Assembly: GCA_001899205.1 (NCBI GenBank)
Contig: MKVL01000009.1
Span: 177,032 to 241,031, forward strand
DNA from: Mesorhizobium sp. 65-26
GTDB taxonomy: Bacteria; Pseudomonadota; Alphaproteobacteria; Rhizobiales; Rhizobiaceae
Reading direction: 5' to 3'
Length of the DNA: 64,000 nucleotides
The notes beneath the pieces were generated by a model that saw only the letters and a program-made list of their open reading frames with translations, did no database searches and was not told the origin of the DNA. Made by a program: the position numbers and the translations under genes. Every line of letters starts with the position of its first letter. Positions within the stretch are counted from its first letter, which is position 1. This document shows positions 19,368 through 27,049 of the stretch, piece after piece.

Positions 19368-19565
19368 GCTTAGCTCCAATGGCTGTTTTTTCCTGCGTGT
19401 GACGCATGGCGGGCAGGCAAGTCAAGTCCATGCAGGCTTGCTCAAATGCCGGAGCCGCCGGCGGAGTGCCTGTTCCAAAAGGCTTTTCCGAGATCACACC
19501 TGATGAAAACCGCTCACGATTCATTTGCTGGCTCTTCTCATTTCCGATACAGGCGCTAGCTTCGC

Positions 19566-19594
19566 GTGACAGTAAAATGACAGTTTGATGACGA
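19566..19594. promoter_or_regulatory. Pho-box-like array (three 11-bp-phased heptamers)
   Basis: GTGACAG (19566-19572), ATGACAG (19577-19583) and ATGACGA (19588-19594) recur exactly every 11 bp. On the minus strand the first two read CTGTCAT-N4-CTGTCAC, matching both heptamers of the PhoB consensus, with a third degenerate copy. The array ends 27 nt before the TTG start of the LTA-synthase-like gene and lies about 200 nt upstream of fabD. The canonical strand points toward fabD, while proximity favours the other gene. Confidence 0.65.
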
Positions 19595-19621
19595 ATTTGT
19601 CGCGGGTCGGGGAATTTCAAG

Positions 19622-21550
19622 TTGGCAAAGAGTTCTAGAGGCCGCGTCAAGGCCGAACCCCAGTTCCTGGAAGACGACCCGTCCACAGGCTATCTGCCGG
19701 GCAAGACTTGGCCAAGCGTGCGCTATGGCCTGGTTAGTCTGTTGCTCGCCGCCGTCCTGGTTTTCTGCATCGAGTGGATCGTGCGCGGAGACTTCGCCGG
19801 CACGGTTTCATTCTTCCTGCAGCCCTTCAAGCCGGGCTGGACCACGATCATCCTCTTCGCGCTGATCATGATTGGCCTCGACGCCGTACTCGGGCGCAGC
19901 CACCAGAGCCTGATGATGATGGCGCCACTGACGCTGTCGCTGGCCTTTGTTGGGCACCAGAAGTCGCTCTACCTCGGCGATCCGCTCTATCCGACCGACT
20001 TCCTCTACGCTCGCCAGATATTCGCCCTGCTGCCGCTTCTGGTGCGCGAGCGGCCGATGACCGCTGTGGCCATGGTCGTCGGCATCGTGCTGGGGCTATC
20101 CCTGCTGGTCTTCGGCTGGCGCATGTGGCGCCGCCGGGTGCCGGCGCTGAGCCACAAGGGCCGGCTCGCCCGGCTTACGCTGGCCGTGCCACTGCTCGCC
20201 TTCTTCGTCTCGATCATGGACTACGCCACCTTCTCGTGGACGCGCGACCGGCTGCAGATCATCCCCATGATGTGGGACCAGAAGGAGAATTACGCCTCCA
20301 ACGGCTTTGCGCTCGCCTTCGCGCTCAACGTGCCGATGGCGCATGTTACGGCACCCCCGGGATATTCGGAAAAGGCGATCGCCGCGATCGAAAGGCCCGA
20401 TGTGGCTGCGTCGATGCCCGACGAGAAGCCGGACATCATCATGGTGATGAGCGAATCCTTCTGGGACCCGGCCATCCTGCCGAACGTCTCCATCACGCCG
20501 GACCCCATCCCGACCGTTCGGGAACTGCGCTCCGGCTCGATGTTCTCGCCGGAGTTCGGCGGCATGACGGCGAATGTCGAGTTCGAGGCGCTGACCGGCT
20601 TCTCCAACGCCTTCCTGCCGGCCGGCAGCATCCCCTACCAGCAATATGTCCGCGCACCCGTCCCTTCGCTGGCGACCTTCCTCAAGAGCCAGGGCTATGC
20701 GACCCGAGCCATTCACCCGGGCACGAACTGGTTCTGGAACCGGACGCCGGTCTATGCCGATTTCGGCTTCGACGACTTCAAGTCGGAAGAGAACCTGCCG
20801 GCGATGGAGAAACGCGGTCCGCTCGCCTCCGACGCTTCGATGACGGACGAAATCATCCGCGAGGCCGACGACACGGACGATCCCTTCTTCTTCTTCGCGG
20901 TCAGCCTGCAGAACCATGGCCCCTACGAGCCAAACCGCTACGCGGACGCGACACACGCGGTGGACGCTCCCACCAGCCAGTGGGCACGCGATTCGTTGCA
21001 AAGCTATGCCGAGGGCGCGGCCGACGCCGACCATGGCCTCGCGCGGCTGGTGGAGTGGGCCAACAAGCGCCAGCGGCCGACCATCATCGTCTTCTTCGGC
21101 GACCATCTGCCGCCACTCGGGCCGGTCTATGTCGAAACCGGCTTCCTCCAGAACAATGTGGCGCCGCGCAGGGAACCCTCGCCCGAGGCGGCGCGGCTGC
21201 ACCATGAGACACCGCTGGTCATCTGGTCGAACCGCAGTGGGCCCGCGCGCGACATGGGACCGGTCAGCCCGGCCTTCCTGCCGCTTCACATCCTCACCAC
21301 GGCCGGCATCAGCCACCCCTACTATACCGGCTTCCTCGGCGCGGTTGCCGGACGCTACCAGGTCGTCGACCGCAACCTCCTGCTGACCCCGGCTGGCGAA
21401 GCGACCGCCGACTGGGCCCGCGCCAAGGAGATCGACCCGGCGATCCGCGATTTCCGGCTGCTGCAGTACGACATGATGTTCGGCAAGCGCCACGCGGCGC
21501 CCGACTTCTTCCCCGAGACCATGGACCGGCTGGTGGCGCACACCAGCTGA
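19622..21550 (+). CDS. LTA-synthase-family membrane sulfatase/phosphoglycerol transferase
   Basis: The 642-residue protein has five N-terminal membrane helices (about residues 35-56, 70-92, 98-115, 140-160 and 180-203). A large extracytoplasmic sulfatase-fold domain follows: PDIIMVMSESFWDP, likely nucleophile Thr near residue 316 in GGMTANVEFEALTG, and metal ligands in FFGDHLPPLG. Relatives transfer phosphoglycerol from phosphatidylglycerol (LtaS, OpgB), releasing diacylglycerol. In rhizobia a cyclic-glucan phosphoglycerol transferase role is plausible. The start is TTG; no in-frame ATG occurs before about residue 81, inside the second helix. A Pho-box-like array lies directly upstream. The physiological acceptor is inferred, not seen. 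Confidence 0.82.
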   Translation: MAKSSRGRVKAEPQFLEDDPSTGYLPGKTWPSVRYGLVSLLLAAVLVFCIEWIVRGDFAGTVSFFLQPFKPGWTTIILFALIMIGLDAVLGRSHQSLMMMAPLTLSLAFVGHQKSLYLGDPLYPTDFLYARQIFALLPLLVRERPMTAVAMVVGIVLGLSLLVFGWRMWRRRVPALSHKGRLARLTLAVPLLAFFVSIMDYATFSWTRDRLQIIPMMWDQKENYASNGFALAFALNVPMAHVTAPPGYSEKAIAAIERPDVAASMPDEKPDIIMVMSESFWDPAILPNVSITPDPIPTVRELRSGSMFSPEFGGMTANVEFEALTGFSNAFLPAGSIPYQQYVRAPVPSLATFLKSQGYATRAIHPGTNWFWNRTPVYADFGFDDFKSEENLPAMEKRGPLASDASMTDEIIREADDTDDPFFFFAVSLQNHGPYEPNRYADATHAVDAPTSQWARDSLQSYAEGAADADHGLARLVEWANKRQRPTIIVFFGDHLPPLGPVYVETGFLQNNVAPRREPSPEAARLHHETPLVIWSNRSGPARDMGPVSPAFLPLHILTTAGISHPYYTGFLGAVAGRYQVVDRNLLLTPAGEATADWARAKEIDPAIRDFRLLQYDMMFGKRHAAPDFFPETMDRLVAHTS

Positions 21551-21582
21551 ACCGGCCGGGGCCGGCTCCTCTGGCAGAGAGG

Positions 21583-23211
21583 CTAGTTGGTCAATTGCAG
21601 CCGAGAGAATTTGTTGGCGATCTGCTGGAACACATTCGGCAGCTTGGCCGGATCGCTGACCGCGTAATAGTCGCTCGGGTCCGAGGCGCAGGCGCTGTAG
21701 AGCGAGCGGTTGGCGGCCGTGTCGGCCTGCAGAACCATGGTGTAGATGCGCACGCCCTGGTTCTTCAGCTGCGAGCACACGGTCTTGGTCCAGCCGTCGA
21801 CATTGCGCGCCGCAGCGGTCTGGTTGTCGGATCCGAAGCGGCCGCCGGCCAGATATCCGTATGAGGTGTAGTCGGACTTGGTCGGCTGGTTGCTGGCGCC
21901 ATAGACGACGTTTTCGCCGTCGGTCAGCAGCATGACGATCTTGGTGACGCCGGCTGTCTTCCATGGCGCGCCATCCGTGTAAGGCGGCTCCGGCGACAGC
22001 ACCCGCATGCCCCAGGAGAGTCCTTCGGACACGTTGGTGCCCGAACCGTTCCACTCGGTCATCTGGCTGGCCGCCAGGCGCAACTTGTTGAAATCATCCG
22101 TCAGCGGCACGACCGGCGTCGGGCAGGCCCGGTTGGGCCCGACGGTTATGGCGCTGCCCGTCTCGGTAATGATCTGGTTGGTCGAGGCGACGTATTTGGC
22201 GATCGTCTTCAGGTCGGCGCTCAGCAGCGCGCTGAGGGTGCCGCTGAGCAGGCCGCCGAGATCGATGCCCAGTATGTTGCGGTTCAGCTTGCTGTTGTCG
22301 ATGGTGTCGTCGAGGTACGAATTGTTGTAGCCGGTCGCTGAGTTTCCGTAGGACGCGGAAGGTTTTGTGGCGGCAGCCGGGTCGTCCGGCGCGAAATAGG
22401 GAACAAACAGCGTGTCGGGCTTGGACGGATCGGGCTGGGTATCGGAGATGTTGTAGGTGCCCGGACGCGCCTCCACGCAGCCCTTCCAGCCGGTGTTGTT
22501 CCAGCCACCCTTCAGGCCGAGTTGCTTGAACAGCGCCATGTGATGGGGCCGCTTGCCATCTATGGCGGGAAAATTGAGGCTGTTGGTCGACGACTTCCCC
22601 TCCATGTCGATCCAGGCCGGGTCGAAACCATCGCCGTTGACGTTGACGGCCGTCACGAACGGCACCAGCGAGGCGCGGATCTTGCGCGTCGGCGATTTGA
22701 CGGCCTCAAGGTAATCGAGCAACGATTTCGTCGCCGTCCTGAGCGCGGTGATGCGCGCTCCAGCCATGGAGCCGGTGTTGTCGAGCACCAGCACGACTTC
22801 GAGCTGGTTGTTCGATTCCACGGCGCTGGCGTCGACGGTGATGCGCCGGCTGTTGCCGAACAGGAAGGCGAAGTTGAGGTTGACGTCGGCGGTGGCCACC
22901 GCCTTGGTCTTTATGTAGTTGACGCCCTTGTCGACGGTAAGCGTCGCCTGGGCGTTGCCCAATTCGCTGTGCCCCGCGACATTGACCTTGAAATACCGAT
23001 CGAAGGCATCGTTGCGGGTGACATCGAGATCGCCGAGATGCGAGGAGGCAAGATTCGCGGCGTCCAGTGCGTTCTGAAGGTTGACCTTTGCCTGCATCAT
23101 GGTGGAGACGTCGACCGCGAACGCCACCGCCGTGATGATCGCCGGCAGCCCGAGCCCCAGGACCAGGGCGAAGTTGCCCGCGGTCGATCGCCAGAATTTC
23201 CTGAGAAGCAT
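21583..23211 (-). CDS. TadG-like pilus/secretion protein with von Willebrand A domain
   Basis: The 542-residue protein has the TadE/TadG N-terminus: MLLRKFWRSTAGNFALVLGLGLPAI, a short basic start and one membrane helix, then DVSTMMQAKVNLQNALDAANLA. A von Willebrand A domain opens with the metal-site motif VLVLDNTGSMAGARI (about residues 140-155) and continues to the C-terminus (KIVMLLTDGENV), with a long insert between. TadG-type proteins belong to Flp/tad pilus systems, but no other tad gene is nearby, so this is an orphan copy. It converges on the LTA-synthase-like gene (32-nt gap). The ATG was chosen at the start of the TadE-like segment. Confidence 0.85.
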   Translation of the reverse strand: MLLRKFWRSTAGNFALVLGLGLPAIITAVAFAVDVSTMMQAKVNLQNALDAANLASSHLGDLDVTRNDAFDRYFKVNVAGHSELGNAQATLTVDKGVNYIKTKAVATADVNLNFAFLFGNSRRITVDASAVESNNQLEVVLVLDNTGSMAGARITALRTATKSLLDYLEAVKSPTRKIRASLVPFVTAVNVNGDGFDPAWIDMEGKSSTNSLNFPAIDGKRPHHMALFKQLGLKGGWNNTGWKGCVEARPGTYNISDTQPDPSKPDTLFVPYFAPDDPAAATKPSASYGNSATGYNNSYLDDTIDNSKLNRNILGIDLGGLLSGTLSALLSADLKTIAKYVASTNQIITETGSAITVGPNRACPTPVVPLTDDFNKLRLAASQMTEWNGSGTNVSEGLSWGMRVLSPEPPYTDGAPWKTAGVTKIVMLLTDGENVVYGASNQPTKSDYTSYGYLAGGRFGSDNQTAAARNVDGWTKTVCSQLKNQGVRIYTMVLQADTAANRSLYSACASDPSDYYAVSDPAKLPNVFQQIANKFSRLQLTN

Positions 23212-23661
23212 CCCTACCCCCGTAAAGCGCCACTTGCCCCGCTTACCCCAGCGCGGAATGGCGCCGGTCTTGCACCGGCCATGATGAACGACGGGTTCAT
23301 GATGCCTACACAACGCCATGCAACCTGGCGTGGTGGTTAAGGGGTGGTTGCCGCGAAATCGGACCCGGCAAATCGCCTGGGCAGCCTGGCAAAATGCCGC
23401 GCGCGCCGGCCGCGGCCTTGCGTTGCGGCCGGATTGCTGTATAGAGGCGCGCAATCTGCCGGTCCTTGCTGGGGGCTGAACGGAGGGCCGTGGCTTTTTC
23501 GAAGGCCTCGCCATGGAGCCTTATGCGCTTCTTGCCTCCCGTGTCTCCGCTCTCGACCGTCTCGTCATGCTCCTTTCTTCCCCGTTTTCGCGGGTCAGAC
23601 AAGTTGCAGAGGCTTAGCCGCGAGGATCCGGTAGAGAAACGAAGAAAGGCACCAGGACATA
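23212..23661. other. Long intergenic/leader region upstream of rpsF
   Basis: These 450 bases separate the divergent tadG-like gene and rpsF and hold no convincing conserved gene. They contain a candidate rpsF promoter (23418-23445) and hence a ~210-nt leader. Within the leader a 34-codon frame starts at 23513 (MEPYALLASRV) and stops at 23617, just before rpsF; it may be chance. A leader before rpsF is often a ribosomal-protein autoregulatory site, but I could not draw the known S6:S18 structure with confidence. Confidence 0.4.
23418..23445 (+). promoter_or_regulatory. Candidate sigma70-type promoter for rpsF-rpsR
   Basis: TTGCGT (23418-23423) and TATAGA (23440-23445) are spaced 16 nt, the best -35/-10 pair in the gap. 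Transcription would start near 23452, giving a leader of about 210 nt before rpsF. Confidence 0.45.
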
Positions 23662-24147
23662 ATGGCTCTTTACGAACATGTGTTTCTTGCCCGGCAGGAC
23701 CTGTCGCAGCAGCAGGTCGATGCGCTTGTCGAACAGTACAAGGGCGTCATCACCGCCAACGGCGGATCGGTCGGCCGGATCGAGAACTGGGGACTGAAGT
23801 CCCTCACCTACCGGGTCAAGAAGAACCGGAAGGCTTACTACACGCTGATGGACATCACCTGCCCGCCGGCCGCGCTCAACGAAATGGAGCGCCAGATGGG
23901 TCTGTCGGAAGACGTCCTGCGCTTCCTGACCATCAAGGTCGAAGCGCACGAGGAAGGTGCTTCGGCCATGATGCAGAAGCGCGAGGAGCGCTCCGAGCGT
24001 GGCGGTTTCGGCGATCGTGACCGTGGTCCGCGTTCGTTCGGCGACCGCGATCGCGGTGACCGTGGCCCGCGCTCGTTCGGCGACCGTGACGGCGGCGACC
24101 GTGGTCCGCGCCGTCCGCGTGAAAACGTTGAAGGGGGTGCAGAATAA
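23662..24147 (+). CDS. rpsF: 30S ribosomal protein S6 with Arg/Gly/Asp-rich tail
   Basis: Residues 1-95 are standard S6 ([35 protein letters not shown]), which pairs with S18 on the 30S platform. The remaining ~65 residues are a charged low-complexity extension built from repeats of the type [13 protein letters not shown], making the protein 161 residues against ~95-135 elsewhere. The stop codon overlaps the rpsR start by one base (TAATG), so S6 and S18 are translationally coupled. Confidence 0.97.
   Translation: MALYEHVFLARQDLSQQQVDALVEQYKGVITANGGSVGRIENWGLKSLTYRVKKNRKAYYTLMDITCPPAALNEMERQMGLSEDVLRFLTIKVEAHEEGASAMMQKREERSERGGFGDRDRGPRSFGDRDRGDRGPRSFGDRDGGDRGPRRPRENVEGGAE
24003..24126 (+). 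repeat. Tandem in-frame repeat encoding the S6 tail
   Basis: About three copies of a 33-45-nt unit encode [17 protein letters not shown] peptides near the end of rpsF. Synonymous third-base changes between copies show the repeat is not very recent. Confidence 0.6.
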
Positions 24148-24395
24148 TGGTCGACATCAACCAGATCCCGACCCGGCGTCCGTTCCATCGCCGCCGCAAG
24201 ACCTGCCCGTTCTCCGGCGCCAACGCCCCGAAGATCGACTACAAGGACGTGCGTCTCCTGCAGCGCTACATTTCCGAGCGCGGCAAGATCGTGCCGTCGC
24301 GCATCACCGCCGTCAGCCAGAAGAAGCAGCGCGAGCTCGCCAAGGCGATCAAGCGCGCTCGTTTCCTCGGCCTGCTGCCCTACGTGGTCCGCTAA
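24147..24395 (+). CDS. rpsR: 30S ribosomal protein S18
   Basis: The 82-residue basic protein has the S18 core: [40 protein letters not shown], and the closing [11 protein letters not shown]. It binds 16S rRNA together with S6. It overlaps rpsF by one base. A GC hairpin lies 18 nt after the stop. Confidence 0.97.
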   Translation: MVDINQIPTRRPFHRRRKTCPFSGANAPKIDYKDVRLLQRYISERGKIVPSRITAVSQKKQRELAKAIKRARFLGLLPYVVR

Positions 24396-24412
24396 GGCCT
24401 GACACTACAGAG

Positions 24413-24430
24413 CGGGCGGCTTGCCGCCCG
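24413..24430 (+). terminator. GC-rich hairpin downstream of rpsR
   Basis: CGGGCGG (24413-24419) pairs perfectly with CCGCCCG (24424-24430) around a 4-nt loop, followed by a pyrimidine stretch (TCTCTCC) rather than a clean T-run. It could be a weak or partial terminator between rpsR and rplI. Confidence 0.4.
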
Positions 24431-24607
24431 TCTCTCCTTCCCGGCCGTGGCGGGCACGGCCGGCGAGAACGCCAAATCCCGAGTTGAGGCATCGCCTCTA
24501 ACTGCCGCGACAGGCAGGACAGCGACACCGGCGCGGCAAGCGCCATAGCTTCCTGACCTGTTCCATTCAATTCCGGGCACCCCGTGCCCCAGCTAAGGAA
24601 CAAGACC

Positions 24608-25189
24608 ATGGAAGTGATCCTTCTCGAACGCATTTCCCGCCTCGGCCAGATGGGCGACACCGTCAAGGTCAAGGACGGCTTCGCGCGCAACTTCCTGCTG
24701 CCGCAGGGCAAGGCGCTGCGCGCCAACGAAGCAAACAAGAAGAAGTTCGAAGGCCAGCGCGCCCAGCTCGAAGCCCGCAACCTCGAGCGCAAGTCGGAAG
24801 CCTCGCACGTTGCCGAGACGCTCGACGGCAAGAGCTTCACCGTCGTGCGCTCCGCCGGCGAGACCGGCCAGCTCTACGGCTCGGTGTCGACGCGCGACAT
24901 CGCTGACCTGCTGACCGCCGAGGGCTTCACCGTCGCCCGCAACCAGATCGAGCTCAACCACCCGATCAAGACGATCGGCCTCACCAATGTGGCGATCGCG
25001 CTGCATCCGGAAGTCGAGGTCACCATCACGCTCAACATCGCCCGCACGGCCGACGAAGCCGAGCGACAGGCCAAGGGCGAGACGCTGACCACCGCCGAGG
25101 CCATCTACGGCGAGGACATCAACGACAATGCGCGGCCGGAGAACTTCTTCGACCCGAACGTCGAATTCGGCGAAGAAGAAAACGCCTGA
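24608..25189 (+). CDS. rplI: 50S ribosomal protein L9
   Basis: The 193-residue protein starts [19 protein letters not shown], followed by [20 protein letters not shown]. It has the long connecting helix and the C-terminal rRNA-binding domain, plus an acidic tail ([10 protein letters not shown]) of ~40 residues beyond the core, as in other alphaproteobacteria. The start is fixed by the conserved N-terminus. It is separated from rpsR by 212 nt and followed by a strong terminator. Confidence 0.97.
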   Translation: MEVILLERISRLGQMGDTVKVKDGFARNFLLPQGKALRANEANKKKFEGQRAQLEARNLERKSEASHVAETLDGKSFTVVRSAGETGQLYGSVSTRDIADLLTAEGFTVARNQIELNHPIKTIGLTNVAIALHPEVEVTITLNIARTADEAERQAKGETLTTAEAIYGEDINDNARPENFFDPNVEFGEEENA

Positions 25190-25265
25190 TAGGCCTGTTG
25201 GCCGTCCCCAAAGGATCCGCCAACGCCGTTGCGCATTCTCTCGTCCGGCCTCGTGCTGGACCAAC

Positions 25266-25292
25266 GCCCGGGCCTCAAGCCCGGGCTATTTT
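25266..25292 (+). terminator. Rho-independent terminator downstream of rplI
   Basis: GCCCGGGC (25266-25273) and GCCCGGGC (25279-25286) form an 8-bp stem with a 5-nt loop, followed by TATTTT. It ends the rplI transcript. Confidence 0.85.
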
Positions 25293-25371
25293 GTGCCAAT
25301 TGGAACTTTTCGAAACCCTACTTGTTGATGCAGAATAAGACAGTAAGTCTGACCGAGAGGGGACTTTGGTC

Positions 25372-26652
25372 ATGAATATTCTGCTCAACCGCGTTCTCGA
25401 CCGCCTGGTGCGCTCAGGCAACCTCAAGGTGACCGGCCCGAATGGCTCGACGTCCACCTTCGGCGACGGAAGCGGCGACCTCGTCCATATTCACATCAAG
25501 ACCGCCCATGCCGAGCGCGCGATCACGTTCGATCCGATGCTGGCGGTGCCCGAATCCTACATGGACGGCGAACTCGACATTCTCGAGGGTGGCGTGCTGG
25601 GCCTGATGCGCATCGCCTTCACGAACATGGGCAGCGGCGGCATCGATGCCACCTGGTCGAAGGCGATCGAGGGTCTGCGCCATGCCTTCCGGCGCCTGCA
25701 GCAGATCAACACCACGTCACGCTCGCGCCGCAACGTGCAGCGCCATTACGATCTCTCGGGCGAGCTCTACCGGCTCTTCCTCGACGCGGATATGCAGTAC
25801 TCCTGCGCCTATTTCGAACAGCTCGACATGACGCTCGACGAGGCGCAGGCCGCCAAGAAGCGCCATATCGCGGCCAAGCTTCGGCTCAAGGCCGGCCAGA
25901 CCGTGCTCGATATCGGTTCGGGTTGGGGTGGGCTCGGCCTCTATCTCGCCAAGGCCTTCGACGTCGACGTCCAGGGCGTGACGCTGTCGACCGAGCAGCA
26001 CGGCGTCTCCACCGATCGCGCGCATGCCCAGGGGCTGCAGGACCGCGTGCATTTCGAACTCAAGGACTATCGCGCCCTCAACGAACGCTTCGACCGCATC
26101 GTTTCGGTCGGCATGTTCGAGCATGTCGGCGTCAACCATTACCGTACGTTCTTCGACAAGGCGGCGACGTTGCTCAAGCCCGACGGCGTGATGCTGCTGC
26201 ACACCATCGGCCGTTCCGGTGTGCCATGGGCGACCAGCGCCTTCATCCGCAAATACATCTTCCCGGGCGGCTACATACCGGCGATGTCGGAAGTGCTGCC
26301 GGCAATCGAGAAATCCGGACTCGTCGTCACCGATGTCGAAATCCTGCGCCTGCACTACGCGGAAACGCTGAAGCACTGGGGCGAGCGCTTCGCCGCCAAT
26401 CGTGACAAGGCGAAGGCGATCTATGACGAACGCTTCTGCCGCATGTGGGAGTTCTACCTCGCCGCCTCGGAAGCCGCCTTCCGCTGGCAGGATCTGGTGA
26501 TCTTCCAGTTCCAGATCACCAAGAAGAACGACACCTTGCCGATGACGCGTGACTACATGGCCAAATGCGAGAAGGCGCTGGAGATGCGCGACCTCGGCCA
26601 CCGCCAGGAGCCCGCGCCCACCAAGCCTATACGGCGCAAGAGGGTGGAATAG
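25372..26652 (+). CDS. Cyclopropane-fatty-acyl-phospholipid synthase family methyltransferase
   Basis: The 426-residue protein has the Cfa/CmaS layout. An N-terminal lipid-binding domain is followed by QRHYDLSGELYRLFLDADMQYSCAYF and SAM motif I DIGSGWGGLGLYLAKAF. A downstream segment (VSVGMFEHVGVNHYRTFFDK) contains the conserved Glu/His region. The C-terminus covers the helical lid (WEFYLAASEAAFRWQDLVIFQFQ). It adds a methylene from SAM across unsaturated acyl chains at the membrane surface. The ATG at 25372 has a good GAGAGGGGA ribosome site. It is flanked by terminators and so is monocistronic. Confidence 0.9.
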   Translation: MNILLNRVLDRLVRSGNLKVTGPNGSTSTFGDGSGDLVHIHIKTAHAERAITFDPMLAVPESYMDGELDILEGGVLGLMRIAFTNMGSGGIDATWSKAIEGLRHAFRRLQQINTTSRSRRNVQRHYDLSGELYRLFLDADMQYSCAYFEQLDMTLDEAQAAKKRHIAAKLRLKAGQTVLDIGSGWGGLGLYLAKAFDVDVQGVTLSTEQHGVSTDRAHAQGLQDRVHFELKDYRALNERFDRIVSVGMFEHVGVNHYRTFFDKAATLLKPDGVMLLHTIGRSGVPWATSAFIRKYIFPGGYIPAMSEVLPAIEKSGLVVTDVEILRLHYAETLKHWGERFAANRDKAKAIYDERFCRMWEFYLAASEAAFRWQDLVIFQFQITKKNDTLPMTRDYMAKCEKALEMRDLGHRQEPAPTKPIRRKRVE

Positions 26653-26694
26653 GCAGCCGCGCATTGCCGCTTGCCATCGCGTCCCGATCGCATG

Positions 26695-26720
26695 AAAAGG
26701 CCTCGTTCGAGAGGCCTTTT
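26695..26720 (+). terminator. Terminator downstream of the Cfa-like gene, overlapping the ynfA ribosome site
   Basis: AAAAGGCCTC (26695-26704) pairs with GAGGCCTTTT (26711-26720) around GTTCGA and ends in a T-run. The hairpin stops 2 nt before the ynfA ATG, so its right arm contains the only purine-rich sequence that could serve as the ynfA ribosome site. Confidence 0.75.
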
Positions 26721-26722
26721 TC

Positions 26723-27046
26723 ATGACCTATGCCATCTATATCGCCGCAGCGCTTGCCGAGATCGCCGGCTGCTTTTCCTTCTGGGCCTGGTGGCGGCTG
26801 GAAAAGTCGCCGCTATGGCTCGCTCCGGGCCTGGTCTCCCTCGCGCTGTTCGGCTTCCTGCTGGCGATGGTTGAAACGAATGCGGCAGGTCGCGCGTACG
26901 CGGCCTATGGCGGCATCTACATAGCGGCGTCGCTTGGCTGGCTCTGGCTGGTGGAAGGCGTGCGGCCGGATCGCTGGGACCTGGCGGGGGCCGTGCTCTG
27001 CATCGCCGGCGCATCGGTCATCCTGCTGGCGCCAAGGGGGGCCTGA
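26723..27046 (+). CDS. YnfA family (UPF0060) membrane protein
   Basis: The 107-residue protein is almost entirely membrane-spanning: four helices starting [21 protein letters not shown], with the family segments [20 protein letters not shown] and [16 protein letters not shown]. It resembles small multidrug-resistance-type proteins, but function is unproven. The stop is 3 nt before the Rsm22-like gene, so the two share a transcript. Its start lies 2 nt after a terminator hairpin. Confidence 0.92.
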   Translation: MTYAIYIAAALAEIAGCFSFWAWWRLEKSPLWLAPGLVSLALFGFLLAMVETNAAGRAYAAYGGIYIAASLGWLWLVEGVRPDRWDLAGAVLCIAGASVILLAPRGA

Positions 27047-27049
27047 GGC

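Noticed and set aside
19774..22054. Long frames overlapping the LTA-synthase-like and TadG-like genes
   Set aside because: Arg/His/Gly-rich out-of-frame translation of conserved genes; no start signal or recognisable motif.
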